From JBOFZL01 sp051655155 (GTDB taxonomy: Bacteria; Bacillota; Clostridia; Peptostreptococcales; Filifactoraceae): DNA of 64,000 bases. The stretch covers positions 1 to 64,000 of the forward strand of contig JBOFZL010000083.1 in assembly GCA_051655155.1 (NCBI GenBank), in the 5' to 3' direction. Below, one piece after another: positions 17,368 to 27,697 of the stretch. Numbering within the stretch: the first letter of the stretch is position 1; the number at the start of each line of letters is the position of its first letter. A program made the position numbers and the translations under genes. Below the pieces are notes generated by a model. That model searched no databases, was not told the origin of the DNA, and saw only the letters and a program-made list of their open reading frames with translations.

Positions 17368-18048
17368 TTAATTTTGCAAAAATGAATATATGTCAGCAGC
17401 CACTTTCCCCCAAAGTGGATCCAGCATACAATCGTGGCATAATTCATTGTAAACTTTTAATGTTGCACCATAATGTTTCGTATTATCAATCAAAGATTTT
17501 ACAGATATGCATTTATCATTAATTGAACCAATTATAAGGGTTGGTACGAGTAAGTTTAAAAATTTCACTTTAGAATATGTTAAGGTTAATAGCCTGTTAT
17601 TCTTGGCTTCTCCTTCCATTTTCTCAATATATTCTTTACTTTTATCCACTCTACCAGAAAAGAAAAGTTCTTCTTTTGTTTTTCCATAATAATTGCAAGA
17701 AATTTTTATAGAATTCAAGAATCTATGGCTTGTTGGATAAGGTGAAAGTAATATTATTGCGTCCAGATCATCAATATTTTTAATATCCGTTAAATACTCA
17801 TTTAAAATTAAATTTCCCATAGAATGAGTGACTACTGCAACTTTACCACATTTTTCTAGCTTCAGTTTTTTTATCTTTTTTTCTAACATTAATACAGAAT
17901 TTTTAACATCTCTTGCTTCTTTAGATAAAACATGAATATTAATATTATATCCACGTTCTATAAAATAGTTAGTAAAATTTTCTTCCCAACACCATTCAGC
18001 GTGAGAAGCTCCACATATAAAAACAATATTACCCTTTGCCATAGTCAT
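17368..18048 (-). CDS. Alpha/beta hydrolase, possible trans-acting thioesterase
   Basis: The 226-residue protein starts at ATG 18048 with AAGGATGG upstream. An oxyanion-loop-like stretch (VFICGASHAEWCWEE) is followed by the nucleophile elbow THSMGN (Ser76), a late Asp (IIGSINDKC) and His in NELCHDCMLD near the C-terminus. This is the order of an alpha/beta hydrolase triad. It is the last gene of the NRPS operon, five bases after the reductase-like/methyltransferase fusion. It is not a close match to type II thioesterases, but it could clear stalled carriers or hydrolyse the product, a task made interesting by the broken thioesterase gene at 40099. Confidence 0.75.
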   Translation of the reverse strand: MTMAKGNIVFICGASHAEWCWEENFTNYFIERGYNINIHVLSKEARDVKNSVLMLEKKIKKLKLEKCGKVAVVTHSMGNLILNEYLTDIKNIDDLDAIILLSPYPTSHRFLNSIKISCNYYGKTKEELFFSGRVDKSKEYIEKMEGEAKNNRLLTLTYSKVKFLNLLVPTLIIGSINDKCISVKSLIDNTKHYGATLKVYNELCHDCMLDPLWGKVAADIYSFLQN

Positions 18049-18052
18049 ACAT

Positions 18053-20164
18053 TTACCATCCTTTATTTCTAATTACAAATAATTTTTGACCGAATATATT
18101 TAAGCTATGGTTTTCTCCAGGGAAAATACTCACTTCAAAATCACCGCATCTATTAATAAGTTCTATCCAATCATCTATTCCCAAGAAAGTACTGTTTTTA
18201 ACCTTTCTTATGTCATCAGGTTCCTCCATCATAAATACTTGTGATACCAACATTTCAATTGGTTCATCCATTGGTTCTGTAATCAACAACATACCATTCA
18301 ATTTTATTTTCTTTAATAGTTCTTTCACTACTCTTTCAAGATGTTTCGAGTTATTTAAAACGCCAGCAGCTACAATAATATTTGCATCTTCTACGGCTTT
18401 TAATTCATTTATATTATCAACATCAAGTTTTAAATAACTAATGTTGGAATTACTACTGTACTTTTCTTTCCCAATACTTAAAAAAAAATTAGAAATATCC
18501 GTATATAAATAATTTACATTCTCTAATAGGTTATATTTTTCCAATGATTCAATTATATTATCAGTTGTTGCTCCTATACCCGCACCCACTTCAAGAATAG
18601 TTATTTTATCATCGATTTTGCTACAATAAGTATCCACATAATCAGATACCTGTATTCCAATTATCTCATTCAAAAATCTATAAATTATATTGTCTTTGTA
18701 CAGAGCTGTAGCATATTTGATATCACTTTCTGGAAATAATATAGCATTGCAATTAAAATTTCCGTAGAACAATTCATTCAAGTGTTTTACATTTTCTCTT
18801 ATATACTCTATTGAATAAGGATCTCCTAATTTCCAATCCCACAATTTTCGTAATTCACAAAAATATTGCGTAGTATCAATCTGCAAACTCTTAATTGAAT
18901 AAAAATCTCCTTCCTTGTACTCAATAAAACCATGTAGGACAAGATTTTTTAACCATCTTTTTACTATCTTGCTGTTTTTTCCCTCGAAACAGTCATTAAT
19001 GATGTACTCCTCAGAGTACTTTACATTTCGTTCATTAAAAGCCCCATTTTCTCTAAAAAAGATAAATATTTCTCCTAATATATAGGCTACCAATTTTTCC
19101 TTATATTTTGACAAGTGTTTATCGTGTATATGCGAATACTTTCTTTCTATATCGGAAATTTCTTTATTTATATCTATTGTATCTAAGTCCTTGTAATTAA
19201 ATCTGTTTTCAAATACTAAAGTTTTCAACATATTATTTTGTGCTTCATATTTTCCTATCCTTAAATTTTTGTTATAAGATAACACTTTATTTATATCTTG
19301 AATAAAAGTAAAATCATTTAATATTTCTTGAATTTGAGAACGGTAAGTAATTAAATCTACCTTCATATTTGAGTCAATTACTGTGTGTATATTTAACTTA
19401 TGTTTATTTTCTAAAGTTTGATTTAAAAAACTACTATCTTTTATTGATTTTTCAAACATATTACTGTTATACAATATTTTTTTGTAAATAAAGTCCATTG
19501 TGATGCAACCATTTTTTGTGAATATTTTTAATTCGTCATTGTACTCAACAAATTTATACTCTTTATTAATATTTGAACTATATATCCTTATGCAAAAGGG
19601 AATGCTTAAAATATATCCCGAAAGTGTTGTGGTTATCGAATCACTATATTCATTTGTTATAGTTATTTTCTGATTTGTCTGTAACCCTTCTTTAAGTATT
19701 TTGAAAACATAATATATTAATACATCAGAAAATATACCATCAAAATATAAAATATTATTTTTATTAAACTCTCCACATATTACATTCATACATTTTTCAA
19801 AAAAACCATCATTAGTTCCCGGTATCTCAGGAATATAATAAATTTTTTTATCATTCGCAATTCGCAAACAATCTTTTATTTGATTTGCATTCAACGGCAT
19901 TTGATCAATTATTGAAATTCCTGCTGCTAATAATTCCTGCCTTAATAGGGAATTATTAGCAGCAATCAAGGATATTTGAGGAATATATGCCCATTTAATA
20001 TTGCTTGGTAACTTAGATATAGAATTGTACAGCTTAATATTTTTAAAATACGCATTTTTCTGTGCTAATTCTTCTTCAGTATCCAATATGCAAAATTTAG
20101 TTTTACCTTGCAAGGAATATAAATCTTCAAAATTACCACATATTAAAATATTAGATACTTCCAT
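18053..20164 (-). CDS. Fusion of a reductase-like domain and an NRPS-type methyltransferase
   Basis: The protein has 703 residues from ATG 20164 (GGAGG eight bases upstream; the frame to 20179 starts inside that site). Residues 1-110 align by eye with the thiazolinyl imide reductases of this operon: NISKLPSNIKWAYI-like spacing and GISIIDQMPLNANQIKDCLR against GIHVIQEQPVYQNHLYKCYK. The catalytic EHP is DQMP here. Residues about 370-690 match the methyltransferase embedded in the NRPS at 20190: winged-helix part GDFYSIKSLQ, then LEVGAGIGATTDNIIESL (intact SAM motif) and FMMEEPDDIRKV. I know of no described enzyme with this arrangement. It probably acts in trans to methylate a carrier-bound thiazoline or thiazolidine; the reductase-like part may be a docking module. 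Confidence 0.75.
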   Translation of the reverse strand: MEVSNILICGNFEDLYSLQGKTKFCILDTEEELAQKNAYFKNIKLYNSISKLPSNIKWAYIPQISLIAANNSLLRQELLAAGISIIDQMPLNANQIKDCLRIANDKKIYYIPEIPGTNDGFFEKCMNVICGEFNKNNILYFDGIFSDVLIYYVFKILKEGLQTNQKITITNEYSDSITTTLSGYILSIPFCIRIYSSNINKEYKFVEYNDELKIFTKNGCITMDFIYKKILYNSNMFEKSIKDSSFLNQTLENKHKLNIHTVIDSNMKVDLITYRSQIQEILNDFTFIQDINKVLSYNKNLRIGKYEAQNNMLKTLVFENRFNYKDLDTIDINKEISDIERKYSHIHDKHLSKYKEKLVAYILGEIFIFFRENGAFNERNVKYSEEYIINDCFEGKNSKIVKRWLKNLVLHGFIEYKEGDFYSIKSLQIDTTQYFCELRKLWDWKLGDPYSIEYIRENVKHLNELFYGNFNCNAILFPESDIKYATALYKDNIIYRFLNEIIGIQVSDYVDTYCSKIDDKITILEVGAGIGATTDNIIESLEKYNLLENVNYLYTDISNFFLSIGKEKYSSNSNISYLKLDVDNINELKAVEDANIIVAAGVLNNSKHLERVVKELLKKIKLNGMLLITEPMDEPIEMLVSQVFMMEEPDDIRKVKNSTFLGIDDWIELINRCGDFEVSIFPGENHSLNIFGQKLFVIRNKGW

Positions 20165-20189
20165 TTCAATTTCCTCCATATATATACAT

Positions 20190-23100
20190 TTATTTTTTAA
20201 TCAGCATCGCCAGTTGCTTCGCATTTTCTTTGTTTTGCACACAACTGTAATGATCTCCATCTATATATATTTTATTTATATCTCCAATAACCAAATCTTT
20301 CCATTTGTCAACTAAAAGTTCAATATACTTATATGCTCCTCTATTATCTTTAGCAATATAATAATCAATATCTCCAAAGAAAAGATCTGGGTTATATTTT
20401 TGAGCTTCTATTGAGTGTTTAAATACTTTATATAGTTCAAATAAAGAATTAATAGACAACGTTTGTTTCAGCTTTTTATCAATAATAGAATGATATTTTC
20501 TGAATCTATCTTGCTGTGACATATTATTTAATTCTGTAATTATATTTAAATCATCTTCTGTATTGAGCTGATTTAAAAGGTTTGATGTTGTCAATATATT
20601 TTTATCGATATCCATTGATGCATAGATATTATCAAATATGTCAATTTTCCCAATACCTAAATCCTCTAAATTTACATCAAACGCATATATAAATATTAGT
20701 TCAAGCGGCAATTCATCGAAACTATTCTCCGGAATTGTTCCTCCTTCAATTATAGATAAATTAACAACATTAATCCCCAATTCTAAAAGTCGTCTAGCTA
20801 CTTCTAATGCAACAACTCCACTGAAGCTATATCCTATCAACTGAACCTCTTTTGCATTTAATTCAACTATTTTTTTGCAATACATATCAGCCAACACAGG
20901 CACCAATGATTTGATATCAAACTCTAAATATTTTTCGGTGTTTGAAACACCTAATATCAAAACATCTCCTGCATTCTGTTGGCATAACTCTGTCGCTAAA
21001 CAATCAAAGTTTTCCCAGCTACCAAAAGCTCCATGTACAAGTACTCTCAACTTTGAAACATCTGCCATTCCGTTTAACGTCTTGTATCTTTTAGTATATA
21101 CTATCTCCTCAACAGCAGAAGCCTTTTCTATAACCTCATCACTGTTTTCTTTTATAAAAGCTGAAATTCCAGATACACAAGGGTTGTTGATTATTTCTCT
21201 TAGTAAAGCTTCAAATGAAATAGCTTTGTTTAACTTCTTCTTTACTTCCGTTGCTATCTTCGCAATGATTAGTGAATCTGCACCGAAATCATAAAAATTC
21301 GAATCCATCTTCAAACTTTCAGCTTCTAACAATTTCTCGCAAATTTTTATAATCTCTTTTTCAGTTTCAGACACCACATCATTACCAATTTTATTTATCA
21401 GTTCTTTCTCATTTCCAAAATTTATTATATTGAAATTATTTTTTAAATCGATTTTTCCATTGCTAGTCAACACCATAGACTCTACATAGTAAATCTTGGA
21501 TGGAAGCATATACTTAGGTAAATATTCTTTAATGTCCTCATATATTTTTTCTCTATCTATTTTCATAAGATTCTTTTTAAACTGTTTAATGAAAATATTC
21601 GCCCCCAAAATACCTAGCGAATTATTCTCATTCGGAAAATTATAAGGTTTATCGCTATCATCAATTGCAAGCAATATATTTTTCCATGCTGCTGGGTCAA
21701 TAAATACAGTTTCTTTTCTTATACTGTCAGTTGGTTCTTCCATCATCAATGCTTGAGATACCAATAACCACGGTTCATTTCTAATAGGCTCTGAAAACAA
21801 CAAATGACCTTTAGGTGCCAGTAGGGTATTAATATAAGACATACTCTTAGCAATATCTTTTACATTTTCTAAAACATATGCCCCTATAATAATGTCAAAA
21901 TAATTAGACTGCAATCCTTTTTCTAATGGATCCTCATTTATATCCAATTGATAAACTAATATATTTCTATTATCTTTAAAAATTTCTTTAGAATGTGGCA
22001 AGAAATATTTTTGTAAATCCGTAAAATGATATTCATAATCGTTACCATCAAGTATTTCCAATATTTTTTTTGTTGTCGCACCAGTTCCTGCACCAATTTC
22101 CAAAATTCTTAATTTCTTTTTTTTGTTATCCTTTAGATAGTTTTCTAAAAACTTGCAATAATAACCATTAATCAAAACAGAAAAAATACTTTTTTCATAA
22201 AGAGCTTCTGTATATTTCTTCGAGCCATTAGGATACAGTATTCCTCTAGGATCCACTTTATTTTTTAGAATTTCATTTAAATTTTCAATATTTTCCTTAA
22301 TATAATGCATTATATTGATATCCCCAAATTTATTATCCCACATTAAAATGCAATCATTCCATATCTTATCTAGTGATTCTTTGTTTATTATCTCGGGAAC
22401 TATATAGAAATCTCCTTCTGGATAAATAATGCTGTTTGTTTTAAGTTGATTTATCCATTTGTCTGAAATTTCATGATATTTTAAATCTATATTGGATAAA
22501 CCTTTGTCATACATATATAACTTTGAGTCAATGCCTTTCAATGCACCTAAATCTATCAATACATTTAGCATTGAAAACAGACACACTATATCTCTTTGTT
22601 TACATATATGTTGATACCGTTCAAAATCTATTTCTTTGTTGAGACTTTCTTCTATCGCTTCAAATCCACCAAAGTATTTATCTTTCTGTTCATCAATTAT
22701 ATTATTATCTGCTTCTATTTTAGCAATAACTTCAATTGGCATATCATCCTTATCATAATTGACCCTAACAATCAAATCATCAATTCCTTGTTGTTGCATT
22801 AAAGCGTTCTTTATTTCTCCAAGCTCTATTCTGTGGCCTCTTATCTTTACCTGATTATCTTTTCTTCCTAAGAATTCTATTTCTCCATTCAACAAATATC
22901 GTCCTAAATCTCCAGTGGAATAAATTCTAATTTGTTTCTGTGGATGGATAAAAAACTTTTCTTCAGTTAATTTTTTATCACCTAAATATCCATCTGCCAA
23001 CCCTTTCCCAGCTATATATAAATTACCCTCACAATACGCCGGGCAATCTTCTAAGTTATCATCTAGCACAAAAAACTGTTGATTACTAAGCGGTTTTCCA

Positions 23101-25556
23101 TATGGTATACTAGTCCATCCTTTTTCAAGACCTTTATATTCATGATAGTTCGACCAAATAGAAGCTTCTGTCGCACCTCCTAATACTATTATTTTGGATC
23201 TAATAAAAGATTTTTGCAATGCATCAGGCATATTTAAAGGAATCCAATCCCCTGACAATAAAATTAGTCCTATAGAATTTTGTTCCTTTGATATACTTTC
23301 TAAATAGCTCAAATAAAGTTCCATTAATGCTGGCACTGTGTTCCATACAGTCACAGAATTTCTTTCAACTAATTCATCCCAATGAGAAGGATTTAAATAT
23401 TCACTTTCATCAGGGTATACAATAGTTCCTCCAACTGATAGCATTCCAAAAATATCATAAACAGATAAATCAAAATTTAGCTTTGATATACCTAACAAGC
23501 AATCTTTCTCAGATACTCCAAATTTTTGATTTATATCGTATATTGTGTTAAGTGCTGCACTATGACTTATTACAACTCCTTTTGGAACACCGGTAGTTCC
23601 TGATGTAAATATGATGTACGCTACATCCGTTGAATCAATATGCTCTACATCAAACATATCAATCAAATCAGATCTACAGATTACATCATTAATATTTACA
23701 AAAATTTCATGTTCCGTATTGTTCCCTCTACCATTTGTCAAAATAACTTTGCAATCGCATTGTTCTAATATACTTTCAAATCTTTTTTCTCCTATATTAA
23801 CATCAACTGGAACATATATCGCTCCTACCATAAGTATTCCCAAAATACTATAAACTTGACTTTTACTATGCGGCAATTGAACAATTACATGTTCACCTTT
23901 CTTTACATTATTCTCTTTTAACATTAAAGCTATAGATACCGACTTATCATATAATTCTTTATAAGACATCCCCCCCATAGAATCTATGACTGCAGTTTTA
24001 TCAGGATAGGATTTTACTTTTTCCATAAAATCTTCTAATAATGTCTTATTATCAAATATTCTATTTGTATTATTTGCTTTTTTTCTACTTTCACTTTGCC
24101 ACTCAGGAATATCAACTTCCAGTTTCTTTTCCCATCTATCTTCATTATTTGATAAATCTATTAAAATCTTCTCAAATACGCTAAACATATCTTGCAACAT
24201 ATCATCTTCAAATATCCCTTCACGTATGTCCCAATTAATCTGCAAACCTAAGTCAGTATCCATCGCTTGACAATCAATGAATACTTGAGGTGTTTGAGAT
24301 ATTCCGTATACATATTTCCCAACCAAACTATCATTAATCAATCCTATTGCACTTGTAAAAACATATGGAACCAAAAAATCTTTGGAGTTGTTTAATTTAG
24401 AAATATCTCTTAATATATCAACTCCAGAGTATAAACTATTGTCTATACAATTAAATAATTCTTCATTCACTTTCCTTGCTTGCCCCACAAAAGATTCCAT
24501 AACATTTTTTATCAAGATTATAGAAGTATTTGTAAAATCTCCTATTAAATATTCTACATTTTCCCCCCAATTTTTCTTGTTAAATAAAGTTAAATTTATA
24601 AGAAACTCTTTTTCCGAACTCCATTTTTTTAACACTTCACTGTACACAGTCAATACAGATGCGGTTGGTGTTAAACCATATTTTTGAGATAAATTTTTAA
24701 ATTTGTTCCACATATTTTGATTTAAGATTAAAGACATTCTTTTAAATCTGTAACCTTCTTTTTCTTTTATAGTTTTTAAAGGCAACACTGGAGCTGTCTT
24801 TAATTCTTTAATCTTTTGGTTCCAATACATTTTTGCCTTCTTATATTCCAATTTTTCTTTGGTTTTCACCTCATTTATCATGTAATTTCTAAATGATATT
24901 TTAGATTGTCTTTCAGCTTCTATTTCATTAAAATACCTCATTTCGAATTCTAATAAAAGTTGCCATATACTTGACCAATCACATATCATAAAATCCATGG
25001 AAAAATGTAAAATTGATTTTCCATTATACTTCGATATACCAATATCGAACATAGGCCATTTTTCTAATTGATATATCTTATTTTCTAAATGCTCTCTAAT
25101 AGCTATTCTATCTCCAGTAATAATTTCATGCTGAGGAACTGTTTCTAATACTTTTTGAAATCCTTCTTGAAAAATAACCGCTCTTAACATATCATGTTTT
25201 CTTATTAAGTAATTCCATACTTCTTGCACTTTCAAAACATTTAAGTCTTCATATAAGAATTCTTGATAAATATGACAAGATACATTCCCATAAGAATGCA
25301 GGTCTCCCCTACCAAATAGATACGAAGTCTGAACTGGAGATAATGGAAATGGTGCATAATTATCTCTATCATCATACTCATTTTGAATTTCCTTGATATA
25401 CTCTACAATTCCAGCTTTATTTAATTTAAGTTCCATTAAAACATCTTCATCTAACTTACCACTCATAGATTTGTATTTTAATTTTTCACCATCAAGATAT
25501 AACTCAACACCTTGCTTAGAGCACTCTTCAACTATTTTCTTATAAATATTTTTCAT
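20190..25556 (-). CDS. Terminal NRPS: docking-Cy-A(MT)-PCP-TE, PchF-like
   Basis: The ATG at 25556 has GGAGGG upstream, giving 1788 residues. The order is a TubC-like N-terminal docking domain (1-60, LYLDGEKLKYKSMSGKL), a cyclisation domain (about 70-480, DFMICDWSS fits DxxxxDxxS), and an adenylation domain (about 505-1370; FTSGTTGVPKG, YSTGDLG, NGKID). The latter is interrupted after KIRGHRIELGE by a methyltransferase with intact SAM motif EIGAGTGATT (about 1155). A PCP (FGADSL, about 1427) and thioesterase (GYSFSG, about 1577; late His in GDHYSC) follow. Pocket residues read by eye (D-L-Y-N-L-S-L-I-W) equal the cysteine code. The layout is that of PchF, which adds the last N-methyl-thiazolidine of pyochelin and releases the product. 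Confidence 0.93.
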   Translation of the reverse strand: MKNIYKKIVEECSKQGVELYLDGEKLKYKSMSGKLDEDVLMELKLNKAGIVEYIKEIQNEYDDRDNYAPFPLSPVQTSYLFGRGDLHSYGNVSCHIYQEFLYEDLNVLKVQEVWNYLIRKHDMLRAVIFQEGFQKVLETVPQHEIITGDRIAIREHLENKIYQLEKWPMFDIGISKYNGKSILHFSMDFMICDWSSIWQLLLEFEMRYFNEIEAERQSKISFRNYMINEVKTKEKLEYKKAKMYWNQKIKELKTAPVLPLKTIKEKEGYRFKRMSLILNQNMWNKFKNLSQKYGLTPTASVLTVYSEVLKKWSSEKEFLINLTLFNKKNWGENVEYLIGDFTNTSIILIKNVMESFVGQARKVNEELFNCIDNSLYSGVDILRDISKLNNSKDFLVPYVFTSAIGLINDSLVGKYVYGISQTPQVFIDCQAMDTDLGLQINWDIREGIFEDDMLQDMFSVFEKILIDLSNNEDRWEKKLEVDIPEWQSESRKKANNTNRIFDNKTLLEDFMEKVKSYPDKTAVIDSMGGMSYKELYDKSVSIALMLKENNVKKGEHVIVQLPHSKSQVYSILGILMVGAIYVPVDVNIGEKRFESILEQCDCKVILTNGRGNNTEHEIFVNINDVICRSDLIDMFDVEHIDSTDVAYIIFTSGTTGVPKGVVISHSAALNTIYDINQKFGVSEKDCLLGISKLNFDLSVYDIFGMLSVGGTIVYPDESEYLNPSHWDELVERNSVTVWNTVPALMELYLSYLESISKEQNSIGLILLSGDWIPLNMPDALQKSFIRSKIIVLGGATEASIWSNYHEYKGLEKGWTSIPYGKPLSNQQFFVLDDNLEDCPAYCEGNLYIAGKGLADGYLGDKKLTEEKFFIHPQKQIRIYSTGDLGRYLLNGEIEFLGRKDNQVKIRGHRIELGEIKNALMQQQGIDDLIVRVNYDKDDMPIEVIAKIEADNNIIDEQKDKYFGGFEAIEESLNKEIDFERYQHICKQRDIVCLFSMLNVLIDLGALKGIDSKLYMYDKGLSNIDLKYHEISDKWINQLKTNSIIYPEGDFYIVPEIINKESLDKIWNDCILMWDNKFGDINIMHYIKENIENLNEILKNKVDPRGILYPNGSKKYTEALYEKSIFSVLINGYYCKFLENYLKDNKKKKLRILEIGAGTGATTKKILEILDGNDYEYHFTDLQKYFLPHSKEIFKDNRNILVYQLDINEDPLEKGLQSNYFDIIIGAYVLENVKDIAKSMSYINTLLAPKGHLLFSEPIRNEPWLLVSQALMMEEPTDSIRKETVFIDPAAWKNILLAIDDSDKPYNFPNENNSLGILGANIFIKQFKKNLMKIDREKIYEDIKEYLPKYMLPSKIYYVESMVLTSNGKIDLKNNFNIINFGNEKELINKIGNDVVSETEKEIIKICEKLLEAESLKMDSNFYDFGADSLIIAKIATEVKKKLNKAISFEALLREIINNPCVSGISAFIKENSDEVIEKASAVEEIVYTKRYKTLNGMADVSKLRVLVHGAFGSWENFDCLATELCQQNAGDVLILGVSNTEKYLEFDIKSLVPVLADMYCKKIVELNAKEVQLIGYSFSGVVALEVARRLLELGINVVNLSIIEGGTIPENSFDELPLELIFIYAFDVNLEDLGIGKIDIFDNIYASMDIDKNILTTSNLLNQLNTEDDLNIITELNNMSQQDRFRKYHSIIDKKLKQTLSINSLFELYKVFKHSIEAQKYNPDLFFGDIDYYIAKDNRGAYKYIELLVDKWKDLVIGDINKIYIDGDHYSCVQNKENAKQLAMLIKK

Positions 25557-25579
25557 TATCTTCCCTCCACAAATCAATA

Positions 25580-26623
25580 TTAGAAAATTTTAATATCCTC
25601 CAACAAAAGTAATTTCTCCTTATTTGACTCAATAAATTTTGCATATCCCGCCTTCTTTTGCAAAGTTTCCCATTTTTTCGATGTCGATAATTCTCTGTTT
25701 ACTCGATTAATATTAAGTCTTCCGTCATCTATATACTTCTTCATCTTAATCAATTCTGACTTTATTGAATCAATCCAGTATGTTTGAAAAAACTTTAAAG
25801 TGCTTGTTTTTTTCAAAGAGTACAAAACTTCATAAATTGATTCTTTACCTATATCCACATCATCTTTTGCCCCTTTTATGTATGTCCGTGGACGCCATAT
25901 AACATCTCCATAAGCATCATTTATCAATAATATCCCATCTTCATAATAAAATTTAAAACTATACATCAAGTGCATATTATAATCAGGAAATTTTGAATTT
26001 AATTGATTATTAAACTCTATTAAAATGGGTGTAGTTCCTATCTTTCCACATAATATATCAAATGGTCCCAATCCTTTTATGACATTGCTATCCAATTCTA
26101 AGTCGCCTGATATACCGGAAATAGCTAACAAGTCCAAAGATATATAGGACAACTGCGTTGAGAATGAGGCACTTATATATTCCAGTTTAGAAAGTTCATT
26201 TAATTTTCTGGCATACATCGCAAAGCTATCTATATTTGACAGGTTTGAATATAAGTTTGCCGTCAAATAAATAAGCTTTTTTTCTCTTGCCAGTTTGTAG
26301 CACTTATACAAATGGTTTTGATAAACAGGTTGTTCTTGGATTACGTGTATTCCCATATTTAATAAGGTAGTACATAATTCTGTACCTTCTCCACCCGTTC
26401 CCTCACTTCTGACTATGACACAAGCTAAATCTACATCTGATGGTAACTCTCCAACATCTAAATACAATGGAACATTATATTTTCTTGAAAAGTTCATTGT
26501 TCTTTCACTTCCTCTTCCAACAATACCTACAATTTGAAAATCCGAATCCATTTTTTCTAATGCTTTTAAATAAAACTCTCCAAAATCAGTTCCACAAACT
26601 ACGGTTTTTAACCTTTTCCCCAT
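25580..26623 (-). CDS. Thiazolinyl imide reductase, second copy
   Basis: The 347-residue Gfo/Idh/MocA-type oxidoreductase has a nucleotide-binding start (KTVVCGTDFGEFYLKALEKM), then GTGGEGTELCTTLLNMGIHV. It is homologous to Irp3/PchG, which use NADPH to reduce a carrier-bound thiazoline to thiazolidine. The motif that reads EHP in the first copy (30549-31613) and, as I recall, in Irp3 is EQP here (Gln98), so catalytic ability is uncertain. It sits 24 bases before the terminal NRPS, the partner expected from the PchG/PchF pair, and one base after the dehydrogenase-like gene. Confidence 0.88.
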   Translation of the reverse strand: MGKRLKTVVCGTDFGEFYLKALEKMDSDFQIVGIVGRGSERTMNFSRKYNVPLYLDVGELPSDVDLACVIVRSEGTGGEGTELCTTLLNMGIHVIQEQPVYQNHLYKCYKLAREKKLIYLTANLYSNLSNIDSFAMYARKLNELSKLEYISASFSTQLSYISLDLLAISGISGDLELDSNVIKGLGPFDILCGKIGTTPILIEFNNQLNSKFPDYNMHLMYSFKFYYEDGILLINDAYGDVIWRPRTYIKGAKDDVDIGKESIYEVLYSLKKTSTLKFFQTYWIDSIKSELIKMKKYIDDGRLNINRVNRELSTSKKWETLQKKAGYAKFIESNKEKLLLLEDIKIF

Positions 26624-27697
26624 TTATATTTCTCCTTCAAAAACATTATCTGATATCATATTTATTCCTTTGTTCAATCTATAATAAAATGTGGTATCCA
26701 TATCCATCATCTTATCAAGCAAAACATTTAAGCAAGAAAATTCATTCATATCTTGAATTTCTGATTTATTATCATATTCCAAAGCTAAAAGAGAAACAGC
26801 TGCGGCCGTTAAAGCTGTTAGTCTTGTTGGTGATACACTTTTTATAATCAAGTTAGCTTCCATCATATTTTCATCTTTAATTCCAATTGCTTCTAGGACA
26901 AATCCACAGAATTCTGTTTTACCAATATTATCCAACCGAGACATATCTACTAATTTTTGTGCCATTTCATTTAGATTTCCCACACTATTAGAGTGAATTT
27001 TCTTTAAAAAATTATAAACATAACCATCCTTTATGCATATATAGAACATAGCATTTTCCACATCTATTTGTTTACAAGCTTTACGTGTCCTTTTATCAAT
27101 ATACGGAAATAGCATCCATTTTTCACTACTTATTGGGAGTGTTACTGTTTTATCTCCCCCAAAATGAGGTTCTATATTTCCCGAATTTAACATTGATGAT
27201 GCATAAAAACCATCTTCATTTAGATATCTCAAATATTCTTTAGCTGCATTAAAAGTAAACTTTCCAACAGATGCATAGTGTATTTTAAAACTATAAATTT
27301 TATCAAAGACCTTGGAAATAATGATTGGTAATGATTCCATCAATCCCGGCGATGAACCGACTCCATGGTATATAGTTCCTCTTTCAAGAGTAATTCTCTC
27401 ATAAAAATTGTAATAACTTAAATCTATAAGAATGCTTCCATTTTTATTAACTTCATCGATTAAATTAAATATTATAGAATCCGAATACCTTGAACAATTT
27501 ATAATGCAGTCACATCCCTCAACAAACTCAACATAAGAATTCATATCCTCCAAGTCTACAAATTTAAAAACATTTTTACCCCTAACAACTTTTTCTTTTT
27601 TTCTATATCCTAACTTTAAATCTTTAATCCCGTAATTATTTAAAATTCTAGTACATTCCAATCCAATATCTCCACTAGCTCCAATTATTCCTATCAT
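26624..27697 (-). CDS. Saccharopine-dehydrogenase-like NAD(P)-dependent enzyme
   Basis: The 357-residue protein opens with a Rossmann motif MIGIIGASGDIGLECTRILN and a second-strand region GYRKKEK that suggests NADP. It continues like the Saccharop_dh NADP-binding family (CDCIINCSRYSD, then YHGVGSSPGLMESLP). The ATG overlaps the stop of the carrier-protein gene by four bases, so it is translationally coupled to it. Its place between the split module and the reductase points to reduction of an intermediate on that PCP, but the substrate is not known. Yersiniabactin and pyochelin loci as I know them have no such gene. Confidence 0.75.
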   Translation of the reverse strand: MIGIIGASGDIGLECTRILNNYGIKDLKLGYRKKEKVVRGKNVFKFVDLEDMNSYVEFVEGCDCIINCSRYSDSIIFNLIDEVNKNGSILIDLSYYNFYERITLERGTIYHGVGSSPGLMESLPIIISKVFDKIYSFKIHYASVGKFTFNAAKEYLRYLNEDGFYASSMLNSGNIEPHFGGDKTVTLPISSEKWMLFPYIDKRTRKACKQIDVENAMFYICIKDGYVYNFLKKIHSNSVGNLNEMAQKLVDMSRLDNIGKTEFCGFVLEAIGIKDENMMEANLIIKSVSPTRLTALTAAAVSLLALEYDNKSEIQDMNEFSCLNVLLDKMMDMDTTFYYRLNKGINMISDNVFEGEI

